Positions 6,790 through 13,441 of a stretch of DNA of 13,441 nt are shown here, piece after piece. Within the stretch, counting starts at the first letter, position 1; each line of letters begins with the position of its first letter. Both the position numbers and the translations under genes were made by a program. Under the pieces are notes generated by a model. That model was not told where the DNA came from. It worked only from the letters and a program-made list of their open reading frames with translations, and ran no database searches. This DNA comes from NAT127 sp041655035 (lineage in GTDB: Bacteria > Pseudomonadota > Gammaproteobacteria > Pseudomonadales > Porticoccaceae), in NCBI GenBank assembly GCA_041655035.1, contig JBAZCN010000087.1, positions 1-13,441 on the forward strand, read 5' to 3'.

Positions 6790-6863
6790 AATCGGGTTTT
6801 GGGGCGGTTGGCGCTGTTCTGTCGGCCGCTGAGGGCGGGGGCCAGCGGCCCGACAGGTGTGCG
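6785..6863. repeat. Nested inverted repeats in the polymerase leader
   Basis: CTGTCGGCCGCT (6819-6830) pairs with AGCGGCCCGACAG (6844-6856) over 12 bp with one bulged base. Outside it, CGCACA (6785-6790) pairs with TGTGCG (6858-6863). The hairpin would lie in the 5' leader of the minus-strand polymerase mRNA and overlaps the upstream GTG start candidate at 6789. It could act as an attenuator, or as a terminator for transcripts entering from the other side. No T-tract adjoins it. Confidence 0.6.
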
Positions 6864-7180
6864 ATATTCGGAGGAATGGGGGCTGATCTCTTAAAAATAG
6901 TGCGTTAAGTCACATTTAAGTCAATCAATAATGATAAAAAAAAGCAAATTGGACTTGCTGTTATGGCTTTAGTTGTTAAAATTCTTGACAGGTCGCCGGG
7001 GTAGGGCGTCGTTTGAGCCCAGCGGCTACTAGATAGATAGACAGATCGAGCAAGCGGGCGATGTGATGTTGCCCACCACTGATGGCTTCAGTTGCGCTTT
7101 GCTGAAGCTGCCGAGGGTCGAGTACTCCAGTCGATGATCTTGAACAACAATTGAGCTCGCACAACAATGAGGATGTTCCT
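6790..7180. other. 391-bp divergent intergenic region with AT-rich core
   Basis: No gene is present. The part next to the polymerase is G+C-rich and palindromic. At about 6893-6990 the composition switches sharply to AT-rich, with a run of eight A's near 6938 and ATTTAAGTCAATCAATAATG just before it, which makes it a plausible promoter and H-NS target. The remaining ~190 bp form a long leader before the repeat-protein gene. It contains an AGAT tetranucleotide tract (7031-7046), a 7-bp hairpin (GCTTCAG 7085-7091 with CTGAAGC 7102-7108) and two copies of ACAACAAT. Confidence 0.6.
6955..6982 (+). promoter_or_regulatory. Possible sigma-70 promoter for the right-hand gene block
   Basis: TTGCTG (6955-6960) and TAAAAT (6977-6982) are separated by 16 bp and lie in the AT-rich core. 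Each is close to the consensus (-35 TTGACA, -10 TATAAT). This would give a leader of about 190 nt before the ATG at 7181. A nearby TTGACA at 6985-6990 matches the -35 consensus exactly but has no fitting -10. This is a prediction by eye only. Confidence 0.35.
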
Positions 7181-7708
7181 ATGCGTAAAACCTTCCTGAT
7201 GCTTCCCCTGATTGCCGCCATGGGCTTGTCGTCCTCCGCGGTATTTGCCGACGCCGCAACGCTTGCCGCTATCCAGCAGGCGGGTGTGACGCTGACTTCC
7301 GAGCAGGCCGCCAAGGTCAGTGCTGCTCAGGGCGAGGATATCGCCGCCGTGCTGGCCGAGATCGTAAGTGCGCTGGGCAATGATGGCGCCACCATCCGCA
7401 CGCTGATCGAGGCCGCGGTAAGGGCCGCCCCGGACCACGCCGTGGCGATTGTTTCCAGTGTCTCCGCCGCCGTGCCGAGTGCTGCCGCCATCGTCGCCGG
7501 CGCCGCCATCAAGGCCGCCCCCGAGCAAGCCGCGGCGATTACCGCGGCCGCGGTGTCCATGGTGCCCTCGCAGGCTGCGTCGATCATCGAACAGGCCATC
7601 ATTTCCTCGCCTGATCAGCGCGACGCGATCACCAATGCGGCAGGTTCGGCGCTCGACACCGCCCAGCCTGAAGAAACCAGCGATATCGGCGTTCCCAGCC
7701 CCAACTGA
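7181..7708 (+). CDS. Secreted alanine-rich protein with five exact 15-residue repeats, unknown function
   Basis: This is a 175-aa protein I do not recognise. An N-terminal signal peptide is clear: MRK, then a hydrophobic stretch, then S-A-V-F-A with probable cleavage after Ala23. The mature part is Ala/Ile/Val-rich and helical. Prolines stand at residues 84, 99, 114, 129 and 144, exactly 15 apart. Each opens a unit P-x2-A-x2-[IV]-x3-[AV] that would form one helix and a turn, so the middle may be a small helical solenoid or bundle. The C-terminus (160-175) is acidic and Pro/Ser-rich. There is no lipobox and no membrane anchor, so it should be periplasmic or exported. The ATG at 7181 has GAGGA (7169-7173) 7 nt upstream. 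An in-frame TTG at 7151 is rejected. It is the first gene of the export block, so a matrix or export-accessory role is possible. Confidence 0.8.
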   Translation: MRKTFLMLPLIAAMGLSSSAVFADAATLAAIQQAGVTLTSEQAAKVSAAQGEDIAAVLAEIVSALGNDGATIRTLIEAAVRAAPDHAVAIVSSVSAAVPSAAAIVAGAAIKAAPEQAAAITAAAVSMVPSQAASIIEQAIISSPDQRDAITNAAGSALDTAQPEETSDIGVPSPN

Positions 7709-7726
7709 TCGGGTATTCGACTTCAA

Positions 7727-7773
7727 TGCCCCTTGCCAGATGTACAGGTCGCCGTGCCGGCGACTTTGGGGCA
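7727..7773 (+). promoter_or_regulatory. Two-tiered hairpin between the repeat-protein and barrel genes
   Basis: An inner stem AGGTCGCCG (7746-7754) pairs with CGGCGACTT (7758-7766) around a 3-nt loop, with one G-T pair. An outer stem TGCCCC (7727-7732) pairs with GGGGCA (7768-7773). It fills most of the 92-bp gap and has no U-tract. It may be a partial terminator, or an mRNA-stabilising element that sets different expression for the two genes. Confidence 0.5.
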
Positions 7774-7800
7774 GAGCTATTAACCAGGATGGACCTATTT

Positions 7801-8967
7801 ATGAAAAAACAAGCCTTTTCTTGCTCACTTGCCGCGGCAATCGCCTCCGTCGTCGCCGCCCAGGCCCTGGCTGTGGAGCCTGCCAGCATCCAGGCCGGCG
7901 GCGTGACCATTACGCCGACCCTCGATCTGTCGACCGCCTATGATGACAATATTCGTGAAGTGGGCATCAATGACGAGACCAGCTGGGTCACCAGTATCAC
8001 CCCCGGCGTGCTGATCGAGGCCCTCGACCGGCTCAACCTGTACCAGCTCAAGTACTCCGCCAGGCACGATATCTTTCACTCCAGCCACGATGACGACAAT
8101 ACCGACCATCATCTCAGCGGCCTGGCCCATCTCGAGTTTAACAGCCGCAACCGCCTCGACCTGACCACCAGCTACGATCGCACCGAAAGCGTGACCGGCA
8201 GCTGGGTTCCCGGTGTCAACGACAAACTGTCGACCACCCGTGTCGGCGGTGTCTACGGTTTTGGCCTGCCCTCCGCCATCATGAATTTCGATGTCGGTGT
8301 GCACCACGACTGGCGGCGCAGCCACAATTCGGGAACCATCAACGACAACCGCGAGTACGACAAGCTGGGTTTCAACGCCGTGGTCTACTACCGTGTCGCG
8401 CCCAAGACCCGTGCCCTGCTCGAATACCGCTTCGACGATTATGACTACGAAGTGTCCAATTCCCCCCTCAGCAGCGAGCGCAACGCCTTGTTACTGGGTG
8501 TCACCTGGGAAGCCACGGCAAAGACCACCGGTACCATCAAGGTGGGCTATGAAGAGCGCGAGTTCGATCGCAAACCCTTCGACGATCAGGATAATGTCTC
8601 CTGGGAAGCGGATGTCACCTGGCAGCCGCGCACCTACTCGACCTTCACCTTCAGCACCAGCAAGGGCACTGAAGAGGGCAGCGTGAGCGCGAATATTGTC
8701 GACACCACCCGCGCGGGCATCAACTGGAACCACCACTGGACCAGCGATGTTTACACCGACCTGTCCTATCAGTACACCGAGGAAGATTTCGAAAATTCCC
8801 TCAATCGTGAAGACGAGATCAACCAGTTTGGCGTGAAAGTAAGCTACGACGTGGTGCGCTGGATGACCGTGGGCCTGGGGTATACGTTCAAGGACCGCGA
8901 CTCCAACTTCGCCATTCGCGACTACGATCGCAACATCTATATGCTCAACTTCAACTTCAGTCTGTAA
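7801..8967 (+). CDS. Outer-membrane beta-barrel protein (BBP2/EpsL-like) of EPS export
   Basis: This 388-aa protein has a signal peptide (MKKQAFSCSLAAAIASVVAAQALA, cleavage after about residue 24). The rest is a series of amphipathic beta strands with alternating aromatic/hydrophobic and polar residues, for example LYQLKYSARHDIF, RLDLTTSYDRT, TRALLEYRFDDYDYEV, STFTFSTSKGTEEGS and VYTDLSYQYTEEDF. It ends in a strand IYMLNFNFSL, as barrel proteins do. Loops are Asp/Asn-rich. This is the pattern of the 'putative beta-barrel porin 2' group, which includes EpsL of EPS operons. It probably forms or assists the outer-membrane passage for polymer. ATG 7801 is preferred since the signal peptide begins there. 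ATG 7789 (4 residues earlier) is possible, with AGGA at 7786-7789. It lies 92 bp after the repeat-protein gene, and a terminator-like hairpin follows. Confidence 0.85.
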   Translation: MKKQAFSCSLAAAIASVVAAQALAVEPASIQAGGVTITPTLDLSTAYDDNIREVGINDETSWVTSITPGVLIEALDRLNLYQLKYSARHDIFHSSHDDDNTDHHLSGLAHLEFNSRNRLDLTTSYDRTESVTGSWVPGVNDKLSTTRVGGVYGFGLPSAIMNFDVGVHHDWRRSHNSGTINDNREYDKLGFNAVVYYRVAPKTRALLEYRFDDYDYEVSNSPLSSERNALLLGVTWEATAKTTGTIKVGYEEREFDRKPFDDQDNVSWEADVTWQPRTYSTFTFSTSKGTEEGSVSANIVDTTRAGINWNHHWTSDVYTDLSYQYTEEDFENSLNREDEINQFGVKVSYDVVRWMTVGLGYTFKDRDSNFAIRDYDRNIYMLNFNFSL

Positions 8968-9020
8968 TAGGCGACCGGTAACGATTGCTGATCCAGCTTT
9001 TGCTTACCGACCCGCAGGGC

Positions 9021-9060
9021 GGGCGATAACCGCGGTTGTCGCCCTGTTCTGTCATCCCTG
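9021..9060 (+). terminator. Terminator-like hairpin after the barrel gene
   Basis: GGGCGATAACC (9021-9031) pairs with GGTTGTCGCCC (9034-9044) over 11 bp with one G-T pair. The T-rich but interrupted tail is TGTTCTGTCATCCCTGTTTT. The site is 54 bp after the barrel stop. The tail is not a pure U-run, so termination may be partial, leaving the export genes with read-through plus a promoter in 9061-9195. Confidence 0.5.
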
Positions 9061-9195
9061 TTTTGTTGTATCGTGCCATTCAGGGACGTGGTTATCCAGA
9101 ACTGTAGTTATTCAGAGAAGCGTTGCGTGAATAGGTTTGCCGATTTGCTAAGAGCCACTGGGTTGCTTGGGGCCAGGATGTCTGGCGCGAGCACA

Positions 9196-9729
9196 ATGAA
9201 AACATTTGTCATCTGCCTGCTGCTGTTGGCCTTCGATGCCTTGGCGGCTGATGCACTCGCGGCTGACGCCCAGTATCAGCTGGACGCCGGGGATGTCATC
9301 ACTATCCGTGTGTTTGGTGAGGAGGATCTCACCTTCGAGCAACTGCAACTCACCAATGCCGGCACATTTTCGTTTCCGTTCCTGGGGGAGATACGCGCCG
9401 GGGGCAAAACCGCCGCGGAGCTCGAAGCCATTCTCGTCGCGGGTTTGAAGGGCGATTACCTGGTCGATCCCAAGGTGTCGATCAGTATCCTCGAGTACCG
9501 CCAGTTTTTCGTCAATGGCGAGGTGAACAGCCCCGGAGGCTACCGCTTCCAGCCCGGCTTGACACTGCGCAAGGCCGTGGCCCTCGCCGGTGGCTTTACC
9601 GAGCGGGCGTCCAAGACCAAGATCACCATTATCCACGAAGGCGATCCGGACCGGATGCCGGTCAGGGCATCGCTCGACTCGCCGATCAAGCCCGGTGACA
9701 TCATTACTATCGAACAGAGCTTTTTTTAA
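9196..9729 (+). CDS. Short polysaccharide export (OPX) protein with SLBB domain
   Basis: This 177-aa protein begins with a signal peptide (hydrophobic residues 4-13, then a duplicated A-L-A-A-D-A stretch with several possible cleavage sites to about residue 25). The poly-export domain (about 26-100) starts with YQLDAGDVITIRVFGEEDL and includes GTFSFPFLGEIRAGGKTAAEL. The SLBB domain (about 103-150) includes FFVNGEVNSPGGYRFQPGLTL and ALAGGFTERA. The C-terminus ends PIKPGDIITIEQSFF. Wza is about 380 aa with a C-terminal outer-membrane helix. This protein is of the short GumB/EpsA-like class and lacks that helix. No Cys follows the signal peptide, so it is not a lipoprotein. It should bridge Wzc and an outer-membrane partner, possibly the barrel encoded upstream. 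The start could be ATG 9178 (6 residues longer). The next gene begins 3 bp after its stop. Confidence 0.9.
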   Translation: MKTFVICLLLLAFDALAADALAADAQYQLDAGDVITIRVFGEEDLTFEQLQLTNAGTFSFPFLGEIRAGGKTAAELEAILVAGLKGDYLVDPKVSISILEYRQFFVNGEVNSPGGYRFQPGLTLRKAVALAGGFTERASKTKITIIHEGDPDRMPVRASLDSPIKPGDIITIEQSFF

Positions 9730-9732
9730 CGT

Positions 9733-11931
9733 ATGGATGCTCATAACCTGAATCAGGAAGTCAAAGCCCTAATCCACGCCGAAGACGACGAAATCGATCT
9801 GAAACAACTGGTGACGCCGATCTGGCGTCGCCGCTGGGCCATCTTGTCGCTCACCGTCGTGGTGACGATGCTGGCGGCGCTGATCGTGCTCAATATCACG
9901 CCGATCTACCAGGCGACCTCCACGTTGTTGATCGACCAGCGCACAGCCAAGCCGGTCTCCATCGAGGATATCTATTCCCTCGACAGCTCCGGCTCGGAAT
10001 ACCTGCAAACCCAGTTTGAGCTGCTCAAGTCCCGGGAGCTTGCCGAACGCGTGGTCACCAAGCTGCGGCTGACGGAACATCCCGAGTTCGACCCCCGCCA
10101 GCAGCCCGAGCCGTTTATCGATATTCGCGGCCTGGTGGCGATGACCACGCCGGGCGATGTCGATCCCCAGGAGCTTACCGAGCAGGAACGGTTCGACGCT
10201 GTCGTCGACAGCTTTATGGATCGTATCCGGGTCAACCCCGTCGCAAAAACTCAGTTGGTCAAGATCAAAGTGGAAACCGCTGACCCTGCAATTGCGACTG
10301 AGGCTGCCAACGCCCTGGCCAATGCCTATATCACCAGCCAACTGGAGGCCAAGCTCAATATGAGCCAGCTGGCCACGACCTGGATGAACGACCAGCTCAG
10401 CGAACTGAAGGAAAATCTGCAGGCTTCGGAGCAACAGTTGCAGGCCTTTCGCGAACAGGAAGGGCTGGTCGATATCGAAGGGGTGACCACGATCTCCGCC
10501 GGCGAGCTGTCGCAGACCGGCACGCGCCTGATCGATGCTCGCCGCGCCCGCTCCGAGGCCGAGAGCCAGTACCAGCAGGTCGCCGCGCTGCTCAACAGCG
10601 GCTGGCAGCGGCAGGCCGATGTGCCCGCGGTATTGAGCAACCCGCTGATCCAGGAGTTCCGCACTGCCGAGGCCCGCGCCCGCGGCAAGATGCAGGAGCT
10701 GTCGCGCCGCTACGGCCCGAAGCACCCGAAGATGATCGCCGTCCAGACCGAGCTCGAATCCGCGACGTTCAGCTTGCAGGCCCAGGTGGAGCAGGTGGTG
10801 GCCAGTCTCGAACGCCAGTACCAGTTGGCGGTGGTCAACGAGCGCAGCCTGCAGCATTCGTTTGAGGCGAACAAGGGCGAAATCCAGGAGATCACCCGCA
10901 AGGAATTCCAGTTGAGGGAGCTGCAACGCGCCGTTGACACCAACCGCCAGCTCTACGACACCTTTATGACGCGGTTGAAGGAAACCACCGTGGCCCAGGA
11001 TTTCGATGCGGTCAACGCCCGGATCGTCGACCGGGCGGTGGTGCCCAAGGATCCGGTCAAGCCGCGTAAAGCCCTGGTCGTCGCCATTGCCGGCATGCTG
11101 GCGCTGATGATTGGCGCCGGCTTGTCGCTGTTGCTCGAAATGCTGAACAACAGCTTCAAGAGCCGTGAGGATGTCGAAAGCCATCTCAACCTGCCGGTGC
11201 TCGGTATCCTGCCCCTGACAAGAGGCAGGGATAATCTCGTCAGCCTGTTCAGTGCCGGTGATGACAAGGCATTTTCCGAGTCGATCCGCACCATTCGCAC
11301 CTCGGTGGTGCTGTTGGCGATCGATTCTCCGCGCAAAGTGTTGCTGGTCACCTCATCGGTGCCTGGCGAAGGCAAATCGACCGTGTCGGCCAATCTTGCG
11401 GCGGCCCTCGCCCAGCTTGGCAAGGTGGTGTTGATCGATGCCGACCTGCGCCGGCCGACCTTGCGCAAGAACTTCGAGATGCCGGTGGGCGTGCCTGGCC
11501 TGGCCAACTATGTCGCCGGCACCGCAACCCTGGCGGAATGTATCCAGCCGTCGGAGCTGGGCATGGATCTGATCGCGGCCGGCTCGGTGCCGCCCAATCC
11601 CCAGGAACTGCTGTCTTCACCGCGTTTTGCCGAACTGATCGAACAGCTGAAGAAAGACTACGACCATGTGGTGATCGATTCGCCGCCGACCCTGGCGGTC
11701 AGCGATTCCATCGTATTGTCGTCGCTGGTGGATTCGGTAATCTATGTGATCAAGTCGTTCTCCACCGCGATTCCGGTGGCCCGCCAGGGCGTTGGCCAAC
11801 TGCTGCAGAAGAATGCCGCGATCACCGGGGTGGTGTTGAATCAGGTGGACATCAAAAAGGCCCAGCGTTACGGTTACAGCTATGGTGGCTACTACGATTA
11901 CTATGGCTATGGCGGAGAGGGCAAGGCCTGA
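9733..11931 (+). CDS. wzc: Wzc-type polysaccharide co-polymerase / tyrosine autokinase (BY-kinase)
   Basis: This 732-aa protein has the full fused architecture. A Wzz domain has TM1 at about 34-54, a long periplasmic coiled coil spans about 210-400, and the GNVR-type segment includes NRQLYDTFMTRLKET. A Pro-rich motif (VPKDPVKP, 437-444) precedes TM2 (about 447-468). The cytoplasmic kinase has the E516-x2-R519-x2-R522 oligomerisation motif, Walker A PGEGKST (K548), Walker A' VLIDADLR (D569, D571), and Walker B VVIDSPP (D649). The last 21 residues hold eight tyrosines, the autophosphorylation cluster. In the inner membrane it controls chain length and assembly/export of the polymer through cycles of tyrosine phosphorylation. 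Its ATG lies 3 bp after the OPX stop, so the two are co-translated partners. The phosphatase gene follows at 66 bp. All key residues appear intact. Confidence 0.96.
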   Translation: MDAHNLNQEVKALIHAEDDEIDLKQLVTPIWRRRWAILSLTVVVTMLAALIVLNITPIYQATSTLLIDQRTAKPVSIEDIYSLDSSGSEYLQTQFELLKSRELAERVVTKLRLTEHPEFDPRQQPEPFIDIRGLVAMTTPGDVDPQELTEQERFDAVVDSFMDRIRVNPVAKTQLVKIKVETADPAIATEAANALANAYITSQLEAKLNMSQLATTWMNDQLSELKENLQASEQQLQAFREQEGLVDIEGVTTISAGELSQTGTRLIDARRARSEAESQYQQVAALLNSGWQRQADVPAVLSNPLIQEFRTAEARARGKMQELSRRYGPKHPKMIAVQTELESATFSLQAQVEQVVASLERQYQLAVVNERSLQHSFEANKGEIQEITRKEFQLRELQRAVDTNRQLYDTFMTRLKETTVAQDFDAVNARIVDRAVVPKDPVKPRKALVVAIAGMLALMIGAGLSLLLEMLNNSFKSREDVESHLNLPVLGILPLTRGRDNLVSLFSAGDDKAFSESIRTIRTSVVLLAIDSPRKVLLVTSSVPGEGKSTVSANLAAALAQLGKVVLIDADLRRPTLRKNFEMPVGVPGLANYVAGTATLAECIQPSELGMDLIAAGSVPPNPQELLSSPRFAELIEQLKKDYDHVVIDSPPTLAVSDSIVLSSLVDSVIYVIKSFSTAIPVARQGVGQLLQKNAAITGVVLNQVDIKKAQRYGYSYGGYYDYYGYGGEGKA

Positions 11932-11997
11932 GCGGACGTTTCGACGGCTGGTTGCAGTGCTGGCGGTTGAACCGGCGCTGGTGGATGAACTGATGTC

Positions 11998-12726
11998 ATG
12001 ATCGACATCCACAACCACCTGCTGCCGGGTATCGACGATGGCGCGCCCGATATCGCCACCTCAGTGGCGATGGCGAGGATGGCCGTCGATGACGGTATCC
12101 GCCATCTGGTTTGCACGCCCCATGTCCAGCCGGGCCGCTTTGACAACAATCTCGACTCCATTGCCGCCGCGCTCGACATGTTCCGCGATGCCCTGCTCGA
12201 CCACGGCATACCGCTACAGGTGGTCGCCGCCGCGGAGGTTCACTTCGGCCTTGAGGTGATGGTGGGCGTGAAACAGTCGAGCCTGCCGTTTGTCGGCGAG
12301 TGGCAAGGGCGCAAGGTATTGCTGCTCGAGCTGCCCCACGGCGAGGTGCCGGTCGGCGCCGAGCGCTTGACCAGTTGGCTGCTGGACAACGGCGTGCTGC
12401 CGCTACTGGCCCACCCCGAGCGCAATCGGGGTTTCATCGCCAAGCCGGCCAAACTCAAACCCTTTCTCGAGCAGGGCTGCCTGCTGCAACTGACCGCCTC
12501 ATCCTTGACCGGTCGCTTTGGCCAGGGCGCGAGGCAGCTTGCCGAGGAACTGCTCACCGAGGGTCTGGTGACAGTGATGGCCACTGACGCCCATAATTGC
12601 GAATTTCGTCCACCGATATTGAGCGAGGGCGTCGCCCGCGCTTGCGAGTTGATCGGGGATGACGGGGGCTGGCAACTGGTACAGACCAACCCCTGGCAGA
12701 TGACCGAGGTCTTGTTCAACCGATGA
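11998..12726 (+). CDS. PHP-family tyrosine phosphatase (CpsB/CapC/YwqE type)
   Basis: This 242-aa protein has the usual length and all metal-binding motifs of the PHP phosphatases: MIDIHNHLLPGIDDG at the start (H5, H7, D13/D14), CTPH (H42), AAEVH (E80, H82), LAHPER (H139, E141) and MATDAHN (D197, H199). These Mn/metal-dependent cytoplasmic enzymes remove phosphate from the tyrosine-rich tail of the cognate BY-kinase, so this should reset the Wzc encoded just upstream. The family is best known from Gram-positive capsule loci, while E. coli-type loci use the unrelated low-molecular-weight phosphatase Wzb. The ATG at 11998 places the HxH motif directly at the N-terminus, as usual. The stop overlaps the next start in ATGA, indicating translational coupling. 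Confidence 0.94.
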   Translation: MIDIHNHLLPGIDDGAPDIATSVAMARMAVDDGIRHLVCTPHVQPGRFDNNLDSIAAALDMFRDALLDHGIPLQVVAAAEVHFGLEVMVGVKQSSLPFVGEWQGRKVLLLELPHGEVPVGAERLTSWLLDNGVLPLLAHPERNRGFIAKPAKLKPFLEQGCLLQLTASSLTGRFGQGARQLAEELLTEGLVTVMATDAHNCEFRPPILSEGVARACELIGDDGGWQLVQTNPWQMTEVLFNR

Positions 12727-13441
12727 ATACTTCTCCCGCTGTTCCACCGGACGGTGTTGCCATGTCTGCCCGCCGTGCTTTTCTGCCGGGGCTGTTCCTG
12801 GTGGGAATGTTGCTGACGGGGCTCTTTTGTCTCTACGCTGGCGCGCGGATGCTGGTGGCGGATCTTGCCGCCTACCAGGCCGGCACTTTTGTCAGCGACT
12901 GGCACCGCAGGGGAGTGGTGCCCTCAGAGCGGGCCTGGCAGGTTGCCGGGAGCGCAGCAACCCGGGCGGTTGCCGCTGCGCCGGTTGGGATGGCTGAAAA
13001 TTACGATCGCCTGGGCCGCGTTCACGAGTGGCGTCATCAGGCGAGCTACTTTGGTGACCCGGCCGCCGAGGGTTCCCGCCGCGCGGCGCTGTCAGCCTAC
13101 CGTCACGCGGTGGAACTGCGCCCGCTATGGCCTTATGGCTGGGTGCGTCTGGCATTCGTCAAACTGAGCCTGCTGGAATTTGACGCTGAATTCGACCGCG
13201 CCCTGAGGCAGGCCGCGGAACTCGGCCCATGGCGCTTGCGCGGCAACGCCGGCATAGCCGAAATCGGCCTTACCGCCTGGCACGAGCTTGACGGTGGCCA
13301 GCGCGCGCTGGTGCTCGAATCCGCCCGGCGTGTCGTCGCGCAGAACCAGCGCGAAGGCGGCAAGCTGCTTGACCTGGCCAGCCGGCTGCATCGGCTGGGC
13401 GATGTCTGCGCGGTGCTTGCCCCCGAGCTGGTCGCCAGGCA
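12723..13441 (+). CDS. VpsP-like TPR membrane protein of EPS biosynthesis (3' end outside window)
   Basis: The frame is open from ATG 12723 to the right edge (239 codons visible). The ATG overlaps the phosphatase stop in ATGA, so it belongs to the same operon. A second in-frame ATG at 12762 would also keep the membrane segment. A short cytoplasmic start is followed by one transmembrane helix (about residues 19-40, FLPGLFLVGMLLTGLFCLYA), then a periplasmic helical domain. The segment ALSAYRHAVELRPLWPYGW (around residues 125-143) and the next pair (FDAEFDRALRQAAELGPWRL) read as TPR-like helices. This matches the VpsP family found beside Wzy-dependent EPS genes in Vibrio and relatives. These may scaffold the periplasmic assembly, but no molecular function is established. 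The family call is moderate and the operon membership firm. Confidence 0.75.
   Translation, partial: MNTSPAVPPDGVAMSARRAFLPGLFLVGMLLTGLFCLYAGARMLVADLAAYQAGTFVSDWHRRGVVPSERAWQVAGSAATRAVAAAPVGMAENYDRLGRVHEWRHQASYFGDPAAEGSRRAALSAYRHAVELRPLWPYGWVRLAFVKLSLLEFDAEFDRALRQAAELGPWRLRGNAGIAEIGLTAWHELDGGQRALVLESARRVVAQNQREGGKLLDLASRLHRLGDVCAVLAPELVAR

Noticed and set aside
6985..6990. A perfect -35 box TTGACA
   Set aside because: No -10-like hexamer occurs at 15-19 bp (the sequence there is G+C-rich), so the overlapping TTGCTG/TAAAAT pair is preferred.
9769..11184. A 471-codon open frame on the minus strand
   Set aside because: It lies entirely opposite the Wzc gene. Its composition (Gly/Leu/His/Gln-rich, no family motif) is what the antisense of a G+C-rich coding region gives.
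11868..11931. Tyr/Gly-rich low-complexity end of the Wzc protein as a possible frameshift artefact
   Set aside because: Such tails are the normal autophosphorylation cluster of BY-kinases, and the frame is continuous with the kinase domain.

Overview
The window is part of an exopolysaccharide (EPS) or capsule biosynthesis locus of the Wzx/Wzy type, with no rRNA, tRNA, CRISPR array or intact transposon. The G+C-rich sequence, the outer-membrane beta-barrel, the Wza/Wzc-type export proteins, the VpsP-like protein and the proteobacterial H-NS relative together suggest a gammaproteobacterium, possibly a marine or environmental one. I cannot name the genus from the sequence alone.

Left block (1-3284, + strand): the 3' end of a Gfo/Idh/MocA-type NAD(P)-dependent sugar oxidoreductase, a terminator-like hairpin, a 390-aa protein that looks like an alpha/alpha-toroid and probably acts on carbohydrate, a 309-bp gap with a perfect 19-bp inverted repeat, and a WecG/TagA/CpsF glycosyltransferase. 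These genes would supply and transfer sugars for the repeat unit.

Middle block (3285-7180): an interruption. It holds a palindromic intergenic repeat, an Rpn-family (PD-(D/E)XK 'transposase') pseudogene that has lost its catalytic core and carries a 3' frameshift (- strand), a small H-NS-family DNA-binding protein (+), a VanZ-like membrane protein (+), and a Wzy/O-antigen-ligase-type polymerase on the opposite strand (-). An AT-rich divergent intergenic region follows.

Right block (7181-13441, + strand): a secreted alanine-rich protein with five exact 15-residue repeats, a beta-barrel outer-membrane protein (BBP2/EpsL-like), a short polysaccharide export (OPX) protein with an SLBB domain, a fused Wzc-type co-polymerase/tyrosine autokinase, a PHP-type (CpsB/CapC/YwqE) tyrosine phosphatase, and the start of a VpsP-like TPR membrane protein that runs off the window.

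Working model: glycosyltransferases build the repeat unit at the inner membrane and the minus-strand Wzy-like protein polymerises it. Wzc sets chain length and is cycled by its own kinase activity and the PHP phosphatase. The short OPX protein and the beta-barrel probably carry the polymer across the periplasm and outer membrane. The H-NS relative may silence the locus. The flippase, the priming transferase and most glycosyltransferases must lie outside the window. The least explained items are the 15-residue repeat protein, the 19-bp inverted repeat before the glycosyltransferase gene, and the structured leaders of the polymerase and barrel genes.
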